Source of the DNA: DASZGI01 sp035938995
GTDB taxonomy: Bacteria > Actinomycetota > Actinomycetes > Streptomycetales > Catenulisporaceae
NCBI RefSeq assembly: GCF_035938995.1
Contig: NZ_DASZGI010000147.1
Coordinates: forward strand, 23,431 to 87,430
Length of the DNA stretch: 64,000 nucleotides
Reading direction: 5' to 3'
In this document: positions 35,672 through 44,671 of the stretch, piece by piece
Numbering within the stretch: position 1 is the first letter of the stretch
Layout: each line of letters begins with the position of its first letter
Program-made: the position numbers and the translations under genes
The notes under the pieces: generated by a model
Told to the model about the DNA's origin: nothing
Database searches by the model: none
Seen by the model: only the letters and a program-made list of their open reading frames with translations

Positions 35672-37810
35672 CTAGAGGGTGATCCGGTCGATGTCGGACA
35701 CCCATCCGTTCGGGTTTCCGAACTGGATGGAGTTGGCTCCCGCGGACAGCTGGATCGGGATGGTGACCGTCTGCGGGGCGTTCCAGTTGTTGTCGTTCGT
35801 GCCGGACAGCGGCAGCTCGAACGGTGTGCCGTTCACGGTGACGACCGCGACGCGACTGGAGTCGCCGTCCACGTAGCCGACGGTCACCAGGTAGGTCCCG
35901 GCCACCGGCACGGTCACGTTGTTGAACACCAGGTAGCCGTTGTAACCGAGGAAGCCGACCTTCGCGCCGCCCGAGCAGCCAGAGCACGAATACACCTGTG
36001 CTCCGCCGGCGACCGTATTGCCCGGCGCCTCGGCTTCGATGGTGGTCGGCCCGGATTCGCTGGCCGGCATCGTGAGCGTCAATGTGTTGCTTGTCGGCGA
36101 CGTGTGCCCCCAGGTCGTCTTCGCGACCACGCTGAACTGGTAGGAGGTGGCGGGTGCGAGCCCTGCGACAGTCGCCGAGGTACCGGTGACGGTGACGTTC
36201 TTGGTCCCGTTCACGTACACGTCGTACGAGGCGGCGCCGGCCGAGGGGTCCCAGGCCAGCGACATGGTGGTGCCGGTGTCCCCGGTGCCGTGCAGGTTGA
36301 CCGGCATCGTCGGGGTGGCCCCGGCGTGGGACGGCGTGATCCGCAGCAGCCGCGAGCCGTGCGACGGCAGCGAGGCGCTGAAAGAGCCGGTCGCCGAGCC
36401 GAGGTCGGTGTGGCTCCACAGGTCCCGGATACGGGCGGAACCGCTGATGCCCAGGTCGTTCCAGTTCGCGGTCACCGTCGCGGTCGAGTCGCCGAGGTTG
36501 AACAGCGCGACCGTGTAGCTGCCGTCGGCGTTGCGGGCATACCAGACCTGCTGATCAGAGCTCTGACTGACCGGCTTGGCCGGGTTGCCAGCCTGGTCGA
36601 CCGCGATGACCTCGTCGTTCGTCAGCAGGCTGAGACCGTAGCCGTCCAGCTTCGTCAGGTCGTCGCCGACGTACAGCGGTGCGCCCTCGATCGCCCACAG
36701 CGTCACGTAGCTCTGCCGCTCGGCGTCGGTGATGCCGTCCATCTGGCCGTTGCCGACGTCCAGCGAGTCGAGGTTGTTCCAGTGGCCGGGGCCGGCGTCC
36801 GGGATCCACTGCACCACGTCGTCCCAGCGCTGCTTCACCGAGTTGTTCCAGGTGACGAGGGTGTCGCAGTAGCACTCGACGTCGGTGTCGATCCGCCAGC
36901 CGTTGGTGTACTCCTGCCAGATCGGCGCCTGCGGGTGGGCCAGCGCCCAGGAGATCACGAACTGGATCGGCCGGCCGGTCTGCCCGAGCGCGGCGGACCA
37001 GGCGGCCACGTCCGAGGTGTTGTCGTAGTTGCCGCCGCCCTGGAACGAGCCGGGGCCGACGCCGTCGAGCTTCAGGAAGTCCACGCCCCAGCCGGCGAGT
37101 TCGTCGGCGATGGAGTTGATGTACGCCTGGGCGCAGGGGCTGGCGTAGTTGATCTTATAAGCGTTGCTCCAGCCGTTCGTCATCCGCAGATCGGAGTAGA
37201 CGATGTCGCTGGTGTGGCAGTTCGTGGTGCCGTAGATCGGCGTCTTGCCGCCGTTGTACGCATCGGGTTGCAGGCCGACCGCGAGGTAGAGGCCGAGCTT
37301 GAGGCCCTTGGCGTGCACGTAGTCCCCGATGTGCTTGATGCCGTCGGGGAAGGTGGTCGGATTGGGGATCGGCCGTCCGTACGGGTCGGCGCCGAACGAG
37401 CAGCATCCCTGGCTCGAGTTGGCCCAGCCGGCGTCGATGTTGACGTACGTGTATCCGTGCTGCTTGAGCTTGGCGGCCATGACGTCGGCCTGTTGGAGCA
37501 CATGCTGCTCGGTGAGGAAGCTCGCACCGCCGGTCGGGTTGACGCCCGGGTAGTTGGTCGACTCCAGGCTCCAGCTGCTCCAGCCCATGTACGGCTTGGC
37601 GGCGACGGCCTGCTGCTTCGCGTGGGTGGTCGCGTCGACCTTGGCGAGCGGGTCCGCGCTCGCGGCGTTAGTCGTCACTGTCTGGCTGCTCGTGGCGTTG
37701 GTGGACGCCATCGCCGCGCCGGCCGGAATCCCGGCGAGAGCCGCGGCGGACGCCGCGACGGTGGTAAGGATAAACGTGAAAACGATCTTGCGCCTTGAGC
37801 GCCTCGTCAT
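35672..37810 (-). CDS. Secreted GH27 alpha-galactosidase with C-terminal carbohydrate-binding module
   Basis: 712 aa from the ATG at 37810 (GGAG upstream). A signal peptide ends near AAMAS. The GH27 domain (about 72-460) has PYMGWSSWSLEST, TYVNIDAGWANSS, GLKLGLYLAVG and GVDFLKLDGVG (Asp249, nucleophile); GWRIDTDVECYCD holds the likely acid/base Asp. Next come a beta-sandwich region, a fibronectin-III-like repeat (about 500-580) and a C-terminal CBM35-like module (IEAEAPGNTVAGGAQVYSC to the end). It frees galactose from polymers outside the cell. It is the first gene of the operon and diverges from the ROK regulator. Confidence 0.92.
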   Translation of the reverse strand: MTRRSRRKIVFTFILTTVAASAAALAGIPAGAAMASTNATSSQTVTTNAASADPLAKVDATTHAKQQAVAAKPYMGWSSWSLESTNYPGVNPTGGASFLTEQHVLQQADVMAAKLKQHGYTYVNIDAGWANSSQGCCSFGADPYGRPIPNPTTFPDGIKHIGDYVHAKGLKLGLYLAVGLQPDAYNGGKTPIYGTTNCHTSDIVYSDLRMTNGWSNAYKINYASPCAQAYINSIADELAGWGVDFLKLDGVGPGSFQGGGNYDNTSDVAAWSAALGQTGRPIQFVISWALAHPQAPIWQEYTNGWRIDTDVECYCDTLVTWNNSVKQRWDDVVQWIPDAGPGHWNNLDSLDVGNGQMDGITDAERQSYVTLWAIEGAPLYVGDDLTKLDGYGLSLLTNDEVIAVDQAGNPAKPVSQSSDQQVWYARNADGSYTVALFNLGDSTATVTANWNDLGISGSARIRDLWSHTDLGSATGSFSASLPSHGSRLLRITPSHAGATPTMPVNLHGTGDTGTTMSLAWDPSAGAASYDVYVNGTKNVTVTGTSATVAGLAPATSYQFSVVAKTTWGHTSPTSNTLTLTMPASESGPTTIEAEAPGNTVAGGAQVYSCSGCSGGAKVGFLGYNGYLVFNNVTVPVAGTYLVTVGYVDGDSSRVAVVTVNGTPFELPLSGTNDNNWNAPQTVTIPIQLSAGANSIQFGNPNGWVSDIDRITL

Positions 37811-37841
37811 GATCACTCCAATCAGTCGCGCCCTTGCTGAC

Positions 37842-37901
37842 CAATTGGATCGGGAGCGTAGCCAGATTCTTTTCCTTCGTCAACATATTCGTCGGATGAA
37901 T
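37842..37901. promoter_or_regulatory. Candidate ROK operator region
   Basis: Between the divergent GH27 and ROK genes lie CCAATTGG (37842-37849) and ATTCGTCGGATGAAT (37887-37901), the latter a near-palindrome with ATTC/GAAT ends in an unusually A+T-rich patch. ROK repressors often bind such sites, so this may be the operator of the sugar operon. Confidence 0.45.
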
Positions 37902-38008
37902 CCACGGCCAAGTGTCCAGGTGATCACCGTTCAGCGGGTGACCTACTGTGACTCAACGCGCCCGCAGACCCTCGAGCCTTTCTTTCCATCGGAGGTTATG
38001 ATGGCGCG

Positions 38009-39226
38009 GTGGAGCTCCCGCGTCAGGCCCCGGCGGTCACCCTGGTCTTCCAGACCGTGCTCACCCACGGCCCGCTCACCCGGGCCGAGGTCGGTCGGCG
38101 CACCGGGCTGTCCCCCGGCGCGGTCACCAAGGCGGCCACCCCGCTGCTGGACGACGACTGGATCGTCGAGCTCGGCCGCCCGGCGGGCGGCCGGCTCGCG
38201 GGCCGGCCGGCGACCCTGGTCGCGGTGCGCGCCGAGCGGGCCGGGTTCCTCGGGGTGAAGGTGACGGCCGACGAGCTGTTCGGCGTGCGCACGGACCTGA
38301 CGGCACGGCCGATCGCCACCCGCCGCGCCGCGCTGGACTCGCGGGACGTGGGCAGCGTCGTGCTCGCCATCAGCAGGCTGGTTCAGAAGCTGGTGACCGC
38401 GCCGTCCGCGCGCAAGGCGCCCGAGGTGCACAGCCTCGGCGTGACCATCTCAGGGGACGTCGACGGCCACACCGGCACCGTGCACCATTCGCCGTTCTTG
38501 AACTGGCACGGCGTCCCGCTCGCGCAACTGGTCGAGAAGGCGACGGGCATCCCGACCGTCATCGAGAACGACGTCCGGGCCCTGACGGTCGCCGAGCAGT
38601 GGTTCGGCGCGGGCGCCGGGCTGTCGTCGTTCGCGGTGATCACGGTCGGCACCGGCATCGGCGCGGGCCTGTCGATCGGCGGCCGCGTGGTCTCGGGCGC
38701 GCACGGCGTGGCCGGCGAGGTCGGGCACCTGCCGGTCGGCGGCGACGGCGCGGAGCGCATGTGCACCTGCGGCAACCGCGGATGCGTCGAGGCCGTCGCG
38801 TCGACGCAGGCCATCGTGGAACAGACCCGGCAGGCTACCGGCGACCCGACGCTGACGATGGCGGACGCGGTACGGCTGGCCAGGTCCGGCGACGCGGCGG
38901 TGCGCGAGGTGTTCAGCCGCGCGGGCCACGCGCTCGGGCTGGCGATCGCCTCGGTCGCGAACCTGATCGGCCCGGAGCGGATCATCATCTCCGGCGAAGG
39001 CGTCGCGACCTACGACCTGTTCGCCGACCAGGTCCGGACGACGTTCGCCGCGCAGGCGTTCGGCGCGGCAAAGGACTGCGACCTGATCGTGCGCCCGCTG
39101 CCCTTCGAGGAATGGGCGCGCGGCGGGGCGGCGGTCGCGGCCCAGCAGCTGGTGGCACCGGAGACGGCGCGACCACAACTATCAAGGCGCGTTGACCGCG
39201 CTGAACACCCCGAAAGAGTCGGCTGA
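38009..39226 (+). CDS. ROK-family transcriptional repressor
   Basis: 405 aa. It starts at the GTG at 38009; GGAGG lies 13 bases upstream and no nearer in-frame start exists. Residues 8-80 hold a winged helix-turn-helix (LTRAEVGRRTGLSPGAVTKA). The ROK sugar-kinase-like domain has VIENDVRALTVAEQWFGAGA, ITVGTGIGAGLSIGGRVVSG, HGVAGEVGHLPVGGDG and the zinc-binding CTCGNRGCVEAVAS. It probably represses the divergent GH27-to-GH36 operon until a sugar binds. Loss of the kinase function cannot be judged here. Confidence 0.93.
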   Translation: MELPRQAPAVTLVFQTVLTHGPLTRAEVGRRTGLSPGAVTKAATPLLDDDWIVELGRPAGGRLAGRPATLVAVRAERAGFLGVKVTADELFGVRTDLTARPIATRRAALDSRDVGSVVLAISRLVQKLVTAPSARKAPEVHSLGVTISGDVDGHTGTVHHSPFLNWHGVPLAQLVEKATGIPTVIENDVRALTVAEQWFGAGAGLSSFAVITVGTGIGAGLSIGGRVVSGAHGVAGEVGHLPVGGDGAERMCTCGNRGCVEAVASTQAIVEQTRQATGDPTLTMADAVRLARSGDAAVREVFSRAGHALGLAIASVANLIGPERIIISGEGVATYDLFADQVRTTFAAQAFGAAKDCDLIVRPLPFEEWARGGAAVAAQQLVAPETARPQLSRRVDRAEHPERVG

Positions 39227-39306
39227 CCGCACCGATCCCCACCGTCTGTGGGTTCTGCTACGGTGCGGTGAGAAGTGGGAAACGGGGTCTGTCTCGGGGG
39301 TGACGC

Positions 39307-40014
39307 GTGGCGATCGACGATCTGCCGTTGCCGGTCGTGAACTTCCTCAACGTGATCGGCGTGGAGTGGCCCTACATCGACGAGGACACGGTCAATCGGT
39401 TCGCCTCGCTCGTGCGCGAGTTCGGGCAGGCGGTCGAGCAGACGCACCGGGACGCCACGGCCACGGTCCAGGGCATCGCGCAGGCGCATCAGGGCGCGTC
39501 GACCGAGGTGCTCAAGTCGGGGTGGGCGCACCTGTCCTCCGCGCACGTCACCGAGATCGTCGACGGCTGCGACGTGCTGGCGGTCGCGCTGGAGGGCTGG
39601 GCGGCCGAGATCGTCGTGCAGAAGGGGATCGCGATCGCGGAGCTGGTCACGATGGCCGCCACGTTCTTCGCGGACCAGGCCGCGGCGGTGGCGACGCTCG
39701 GCTTGGCCGAGGCCGCCGTGCCGGTGATCATCGCCGCCGCGAAGAAGCTCGCCGAGTCGCTGATCGACGACCTGGAGCAGTACATCATGGGCAAGGTCAT
39801 CGAGGCGGCGGCCAAGCCGCTGTTCGCGAAGGTGGAGGCGGCGCTCTCCGGCCTGGACTGGTCGCAGTCCGGGGCCTCGTCCTCCAGCGCGCAGGGCTTC
39901 TCGCTGGATCTGCAGGCGCTTGAGGAGCAGGCCACCCACATGAAGGTGCACGCGGAGACGATGCGCGCGCACGCGGCGAAGCTCGGCTCCGGCATCGCAG
40001 GGCTGGCATTCTGA
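39307..40014 (+). CDS. Helical WXG/LXG-like protein upstream of Rhs toxin
   Basis: 235 aa from the GTG at 39307. Almost wholly alpha-helical in appearance: DEDTVNRFASLVREFGQAVE, a hydrophobic central stretch around AAAVATLGLAEAAVPVIIAA, and a C-terminal helix THMKVHAETMRAHAAKLGSG. The layout recalls the N-terminal modules of WXG100/CpnT-like type VII substrates. No signal peptide is seen. Its last base overlaps the Rhs ATG, so the two are made together. A role as partner or export adaptor of the Rhs toxin is likely but inferred. Confidence 0.65.
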   Translation: MAIDDLPLPVVNFLNVIGVEWPYIDEDTVNRFASLVREFGQAVEQTHRDATATVQGIAQAHQGASTEVLKSGWAHLSSAHVTEIVDGCDVLAVALEGWAAEIVVQKGIAIAELVTMAATFFADQAAAVATLGLAEAAVPVIIAAAKKLAESLIDDLEQYIMGKVIEAAAKPLFAKVEAALSGLDWSQSGASSSSAQGFSLDLQALEEQATHMKVHAETMRAHAAKLGSGIAGLAF

Positions 40015-43000
40015 TGGCCGGGGATCTCGCCGCGGCGGCCCGGGCACTCGCGTCCGACTTCGCCGAGTCCGCCGGGAAGATCGCCGACAAGGCGGGCTCC
40101 TGGTTCGAGGAGACCGCGGACAAGGCACTGCAGAACGGCCACGACCTCGCGAACGTGGATGGGGACATCGCCGGCCGGTTCGGCGGAACCACCGGAGACC
40201 TCGACGGCGCGGCGCCGCCGCAACTCGGCCCTGAGGGCGCGCCGCTGCCGGTCGAACCGGTCGGGGGCGACCCCGCCGGCAGTGTCGACCCGCCGCCGGT
40301 GAACACGCCGCCAAGCACGGTCGGCACCCAGGGCGTCGGGCCGTGCGGGAAGGTCGGCGAGCCGATCGACGTGGTCGGCGGGCAGATGGTCATGCAGGCG
40401 CTTGACGTACAGCTCGGTGGGGTGCTTCAGCTGGTCCTGCGCAGGGCCTACGCCTCCGGCTATCGCGACGGACGGCTGTTCGGTCCCGGCTGGTCATCGA
40501 CGCTTGATATCCGCGTCGTCATCGGGCGCGACAGCGTGCGACTGCTGGACGACGACGGGCGCGTCCTGGAATACGCGCTTCCAACGCGGCCGGGAGAGCG
40601 GGTCATGCCTGCCGAGGGCGAGCGCCTACCCCTGGAGCGGGACTGGCAGACGGACGAGATCCGCGTGCACCACCGCCGCACCGGGCAGACGTGGCACTTC
40701 ACCACACTTGGCGCCATCCGCACCCACCGTGGCGAAGAGATACGGGCCCTGACAGCGATCTCGGACCGCAACGGAAACCGAGTCACTGTGACGCGCGACG
40801 AGGACGGCCTGCCGACCGCGGTCGACCACTCGGGCGGGTACCGCATCGGCGTCGAGACCGTGGACACCCCGGCCGGGTGGCGCGTGTCGGCGCTGCGGCT
40901 GCGAGATGCGGATGCCGCGGACGGCGAAAGCCTGCTGCGGGAATTCCAGTACGACCCGCGCGGCCGGCTGATCGCCGTCGTCGATGCGACCGGCGTGCCG
41001 CTGTGCTTCGAGCACGATGAGACCGACCGGATCGTCGCGTGGACGGACCGCGTCGGGTACCACTTCACCTATACCTATGACGAGCAGGGCCGCGTCGTCG
41101 CGACGAACGGCGATGACGGCTATCTGTCCGCGACGCTCGAATACGAGCCCGAACAGTCCCGCACGCTTTACACCGACAGCCTCGGCGCGCGCACGGAGTT
41201 CCGTTACGACGAGCACGGGCACGTGACGGCGACGGTCGACCCGCTCGGTGGCACCGCGCTGACCGAGTATGACCGCTACGGCAACCTGCTCTCGCGCACC
41301 GACGAGCTCGGATACACCACCCGCTACACGCTCGACGAGTTCGGCGACCCGGTGCGCGCCGACCGCCCGGACGGCACTGTCATCGAGGCCGCCTACGATG
41401 CGCTGGGTCAGCCTGTGCGCGTCTCCGGGCCTGACGGCGCAACATGGACGTACACGAATGACGAGCGCGGCAACCTGCTGACCGTCACCGATCCGCTCGG
41501 CGCGCAGAGCTCCTTCGCCTACGACGAGCGCGGACGACTGACCGCACAGACCGACGCCCTTGGCGCCGTCACAACAATCCGCACGGATCAGGCTGGATTG
41601 CCAGTGGCGGCCACGGATCCGCTCGGTGGAACGTGGGAGGTCCGCCGTGACGCGCGTGGGCGTATCGTCGCGACCACCGATCCGCTCGGGGCGACGACCG
41701 CGACCGTTTGGGGGCCAGAGGACCGGCCGTCGTCGCACACCCGTCCGGACGGCACACCTGAGACCTGGGAGTACGACCCCGCCGGCAGCGTGGTGCGCCA
41801 GGTCGATCCGGCCGGAAATGTCACCGGGTTCGAGATCGGCGCGTTCGGCCGGGTGACCGCGCGTATCGCTCCGGACGGCGGCCGCTACGCCTTCGCGTAC
41901 GACACCGAGTTGCGCCTCGCGGCGGTGACCGGCCCGCAGGGCGCGACGTGGTCATACGACTACGACCCGGCGGGGAACCTCACCAGGGAGACCGACTTCA
42001 ACGGCCGCACGCTCGCCTATGCGTATGACGCGGCCGGGCGAATCATCCAACGTGTGAACGGTGCTGGCGAAGCCATCGACCTCGTACGCGATTCGCTCGG
42101 CCGGGTCGTCTCACGGCACGCCGTGAATGTCGGCGCGGCAGATGCGAACGCCGTGAATGTGGACGCCGTGAGTGTGAGCGCGGACGCAAACGTGACGAGC
42201 CTGGCTTACGACGCCGCCGGACGACTCACGTCGGCGCGCAACGCGACCGACGAGGTCTTGTTCACGCGCGACGCGCTTGGACGCATCACCGCGGAGACAG
42301 CCAACGGACTTACGCTGATCAGCACCTACGACGCCCGCGGACAGCGGCTGACGCGCACCACCCCCAGCGGGCGTGCCTCGGCCTGGACGTATGACGTGGC
42401 CGGACGTCCGCAGGCGCTGACCGTCGGCGCCGAGCAGCTCAGCTTCGGCCACGACGGCGCGGGCCGCGAGACCTATCGCTGGTTCGGCGCCGACACCGCG
42501 ATCACGAGCGAGTGGGACGCGGCCGGGCGGCTGACCGCGCGCCGGGTGCTCGGCGTGGATGGGCCGGAGCAGCAGCGCACCGCCCGGGTCGTGCAGGAGA
42601 ACTCCTGGACCTACCGCGCCGACGGCAACCCACTGACCGCAGCCGACAGTACGCGAGGACTGCGACAGCTGGACCTAGACCCGCTCGGCCGCGTGACCGC
42701 CGTGCGCGCGGAGAACTGGACCGAGACCTACGCATACGACCAGGCCGGTAACCTCACGAACAGCAGCGACACGCGGGCCGCCGACCACGCCACTGCAGGT
42801 CAGCGCGTCATGTCCGCGACGCTCGGACAGCGCGTCGTGTCCGGGACGCTGCTGCGCCAGGCTGGGCGCACCGACTATGAACACGACGGGCAAGGGCGGC
42901 TGGTGCGCACCACGCGGCGGACCTTGTCCGGCGGCCGCAAGGTGTGGACTTTCTCGTACGACGCGTACGACAGGCTCGTCGAGGCGACGCTCCCCGACGG

Positions 43001-43976
43001 CAAGCGCTGGCGCTACCAGTACGACCCGCTGGGCCGACGCACCGCGAAACTGCGGCTGGGCCACGACGGGACGACCGTCGAGCAGGTCCGATTCTCCTGG
43101 GACGGCGACCGGCTGGCCGAGCAGACCCGCACCGGCGCCGACCGGTCTGACGTCGAATCGGTCACCTGGGACTATCGGCCGGACAGCTGGGCGCCGATCG
43201 CGCAAGACCGGCGCAGGATGCTCACCCAGGCGCGTCAGAACCAGCACACCGTGCTCGCCGAGGCACCGCAGGAGATCATCGATCGCAAATTCCACGCCAT
43301 CGTCACCGACCTTGTGGGCACGCCCGCCGCGCTCGTGACGTCTGGCGGCGAGATCGTGTGGCGCGCCGATACCAGTCTGTGGGGCGCGCCTTTCCCGAGG
43401 GCATCCGGCGCGGACGGGCGAGCGCCAGCATCCGCCGCGGACGGCCGAGCGCCGGACTGCCCGCTGCGCTTCCCCGGCCAGTACCACGACGAGGAAACCG
43501 GCCTCGACTACAACCTGCATCGCTACTACGACCCGGACACGGCGCGCTACATCACCCCCGACCCACTCGGCCTTGAGCCCGCGCCGAACCACTACGCGTA
43601 CGTGCCGAACCCGCTGTCCTGGCTCGACCCGCTGGGCCTGGTCGGCGGCCCGCCGCCGGGCGGCTGGCCGACCGGGCCGATCTCGGTGACCGAGGCGCTC
43701 GGGCTGGCCGGGGACTTCGTCGGAGGCAACTTTCGCACCGCCACCTCCGGCAGCGGCGGTTTCCAGTTCATGAGCAGCGAGACCGACGCCGCCGGCAACA
43801 AGATCATGCGGATCGCCCGCCTCGACATCAACCCCACCACGCAGCATGTGATTGACCTCGGCCCGCACCTCAACCTTGAGACGCAGATCAACGGCACCAC
43901 GGTACGCTCGGGGCCACAGGCGGACCCACACATCCCGATCGACCCCGCCACGATCCGCCCCGGAGACTGCCCGTGA
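40014..43976 (+). CDS. Rhs-repeat polymorphic toxin (DUF6531-type N-terminus, novel C-terminal tail)
   Basis: 1320 aa. Residues 1-105 are a helical and Pro-rich lead. DUF6531-like sequence follows (CGKVGEPIDVVGGQMVMQAL, LRRAYASGYRDGRLFGPGWS). YD/Rhs repeats run from about 200 to 1050. The Rhs core LRFPGQYHDEETGLDYNLHR, YYDPDTARYITPDPLGLEPA ends with SWLDPLGLVGG near 1210. The last 110 residues vary as expected of a toxin tail, with DINPTTQHVIDLGPHLNLET and ADPHIPIDPATIRPG; conserved His/Asp/Asn suggest a hydrolase or nuclease but I cannot name the family. The stop overlaps the immunity gene. Three insertions of short duplicated sequence interrupt the shell. Confidence 0.9.
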   Translation: MAGDLAAAARALASDFAESAGKIADKAGSWFEETADKALQNGHDLANVDGDIAGRFGGTTGDLDGAAPPQLGPEGAPLPVEPVGGDPAGSVDPPPVNTPPSTVGTQGVGPCGKVGEPIDVVGGQMVMQALDVQLGGVLQLVLRRAYASGYRDGRLFGPGWSSTLDIRVVIGRDSVRLLDDDGRVLEYALPTRPGERVMPAEGERLPLERDWQTDEIRVHHRRTGQTWHFTTLGAIRTHRGEEIRALTAISDRNGNRVTVTRDEDGLPTAVDHSGGYRIGVETVDTPAGWRVSALRLRDADAADGESLLREFQYDPRGRLIAVVDATGVPLCFEHDETDRIVAWTDRVGYHFTYTYDEQGRVVATNGDDGYLSATLEYEPEQSRTLYTDSLGARTEFRYDEHGHVTATVDPLGGTALTEYDRYGNLLSRTDELGYTTRYTLDEFGDPVRADRPDGTVIEAAYDALGQPVRVSGPDGATWTYTNDERGNLLTVTDPLGAQSSFAYDERGRLTAQTDALGAVTTIRTDQAGLPVAATDPLGGTWEVRRDARGRIVATTDPLGATTATVWGPEDRPSSHTRPDGTPETWEYDPAGSVVRQVDPAGNVTGFEIGAFGRVTARIAPDGGRYAFAYDTELRLAAVTGPQGATWSYDYDPAGNLTRETDFNGRTLAYAYDAAGRIIQRVNGAGEAIDLVRDSLGRVVSRHAVNVGAADANAVNVDAVSVSADANVTSLAYDAAGRLTSARNATDEVLFTRDALGRITAETANGLTLISTYDARGQRLTRTTPSGRASAWTYDVAGRPQALTVGAEQLSFGHDGAGRETYRWFGADTAITSEWDAAGRLTARRVLGVDGPEQQRTARVVQENSWTYRADGNPLTAADSTRGLRQLDLDPLGRVTAVRAENWTETYAYDQAGNLTNSSDTRAADHATAGQRVMSATLGQRVVSGTLLRQAGRTDYEHDGQGRLVRTTRRTLSGGRKVWTFSYDAYDRLVEATLPDGKRWRYQYDPLGRRTAKLRLGHDGTTVEQVRFSWDGDRLAEQTRTGADRSDVESVTWDYRPDSWAPIAQDRRRMLTQARQNQHTVLAEAPQEIIDRKFHAIVTDLVGTPAALVTSGGEIVWRADTSLWGAPFPRASGADGRAPASAADGRAPDCPLRFPGQYHDEETGLDYNLHRYYDPDTARYITPDPLGLEPAPNHYAYVPNPLSWLDPLGLVGGPPPGGWPTGPISVTEALGLAGDFVGGNFRTATSGSGGFQFMSSETDAAGNKIMRIARLDINPTTQHVIDLGPHLNLETQINGTTVRSGPQADPHIPIDPATIRPGDCP
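43401..43454 (+). repeat. 27-base tandem duplication in the Rhs gene before the core
   Basis: Two 27-base copies (43401-43427, 43428-43454) differ at a few bases. They encode ASGADGRAPASAADGRAPD, inserted just before the conserved LRFPGQYHDEETG. Confidence 0.8.
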
Positions 43977-44368
43977 CCCAACTCGAGATCGGCTATGCGC
44001 CGCCCACCCACGAGGCCAAGATCGACATGGACCGCGCAGCCGGGCGCGAGCTCGCGGACATGATCGCGCGCGGCGAGGGCGAGATGGCCGGAGACCAGAC
44101 TGCCGACCCGGCGCCGTACCCGCAACTGCTCGACGCGGTGCGTGTAGCCACGGCGCCCGGCAAGGTAGTCCTCGGCCTCGACGCCGACGGGCGGGTGCTG
44201 ACCTTCACCGGAGCGCTCGAGCACCTAGCAGTGCTCGCGAGCAACGTGCGAAACCTGGCCAACGACCCCGACCTCAAACCGATCACACATCTGCACGTCG
44301 ATTACTACGAAGATCATTACTACCTCGCCGAATCCGAGATCTCACTCGTTTTCCAGGTCATACTCTGA
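43973..44368 (+). CDS. Putative immunity protein of the Rhs toxin
   Basis: 131 aa, acidic. It starts at a GTG overlapping the Rhs stop by four bases, the usual toxin-immunity arrangement. The C-terminal part reads ITHLHVDYYEDHYYLAESEI, SLVFQVIL, which resembles the HxHxDYxxxHxYL-type ending of Imm32-like proteins, a resemblance from memory only. No signal or membrane segment is seen. It should bind and block the toxin tail in the cytoplasm. Confidence 0.75.
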   Translation: MTQLEIGYAPPTHEAKIDMDRAAGRELADMIARGEGEMAGDQTADPAPYPQLLDAVRVATAPGKVVLGLDADGRVLTFTGALEHLAVLASNVRNLANDPDLKPITHLHVDYYEDHYYLAESEISLVFQVIL

Positions 44369-44566
44369 GCGCTCCGGGACCTTTCGGTCGCGAGATGCGC
44401 GGCGCCGAGAAGCGGGGCGTCGGCGAGGTGTTGCGCGGGTTTGACGGCGAACCGAGTCGCCTGGGCGGATCGGGCGTCGGCGAGTCCTGACTGCAACGGT
44501 TCGGCGATCAGATCCCATGACGCTGCCATGGGACCGCCTTCATACGACCGGTCGTCTTGCGCCGCC

Positions 44567-44614
44567 GCCGATCACGCCGTTTGCGTCTTTCCACCCTTCG
44601 ACGGCGTGATCGGC
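44567..44614. terminator. Long inverted repeat between convergent genes
   Basis: Fourteen-base perfect arms, GCCGATCACGCCGT (44567-44580) and ACGGCGTGATCGGC (44601-44614), with a 20-base loop. It lies between the immunity gene and the GNAT gene and may end both transcripts. The rest of the roughly 300-base gap shows no gene. Confidence 0.6.
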
Positions 44615-44671
44615 AGCGGCTGCTTGTGCCCCCGCGGCAGGAAGCGGACCGGGCGGGAACCGCTTCAGGTG

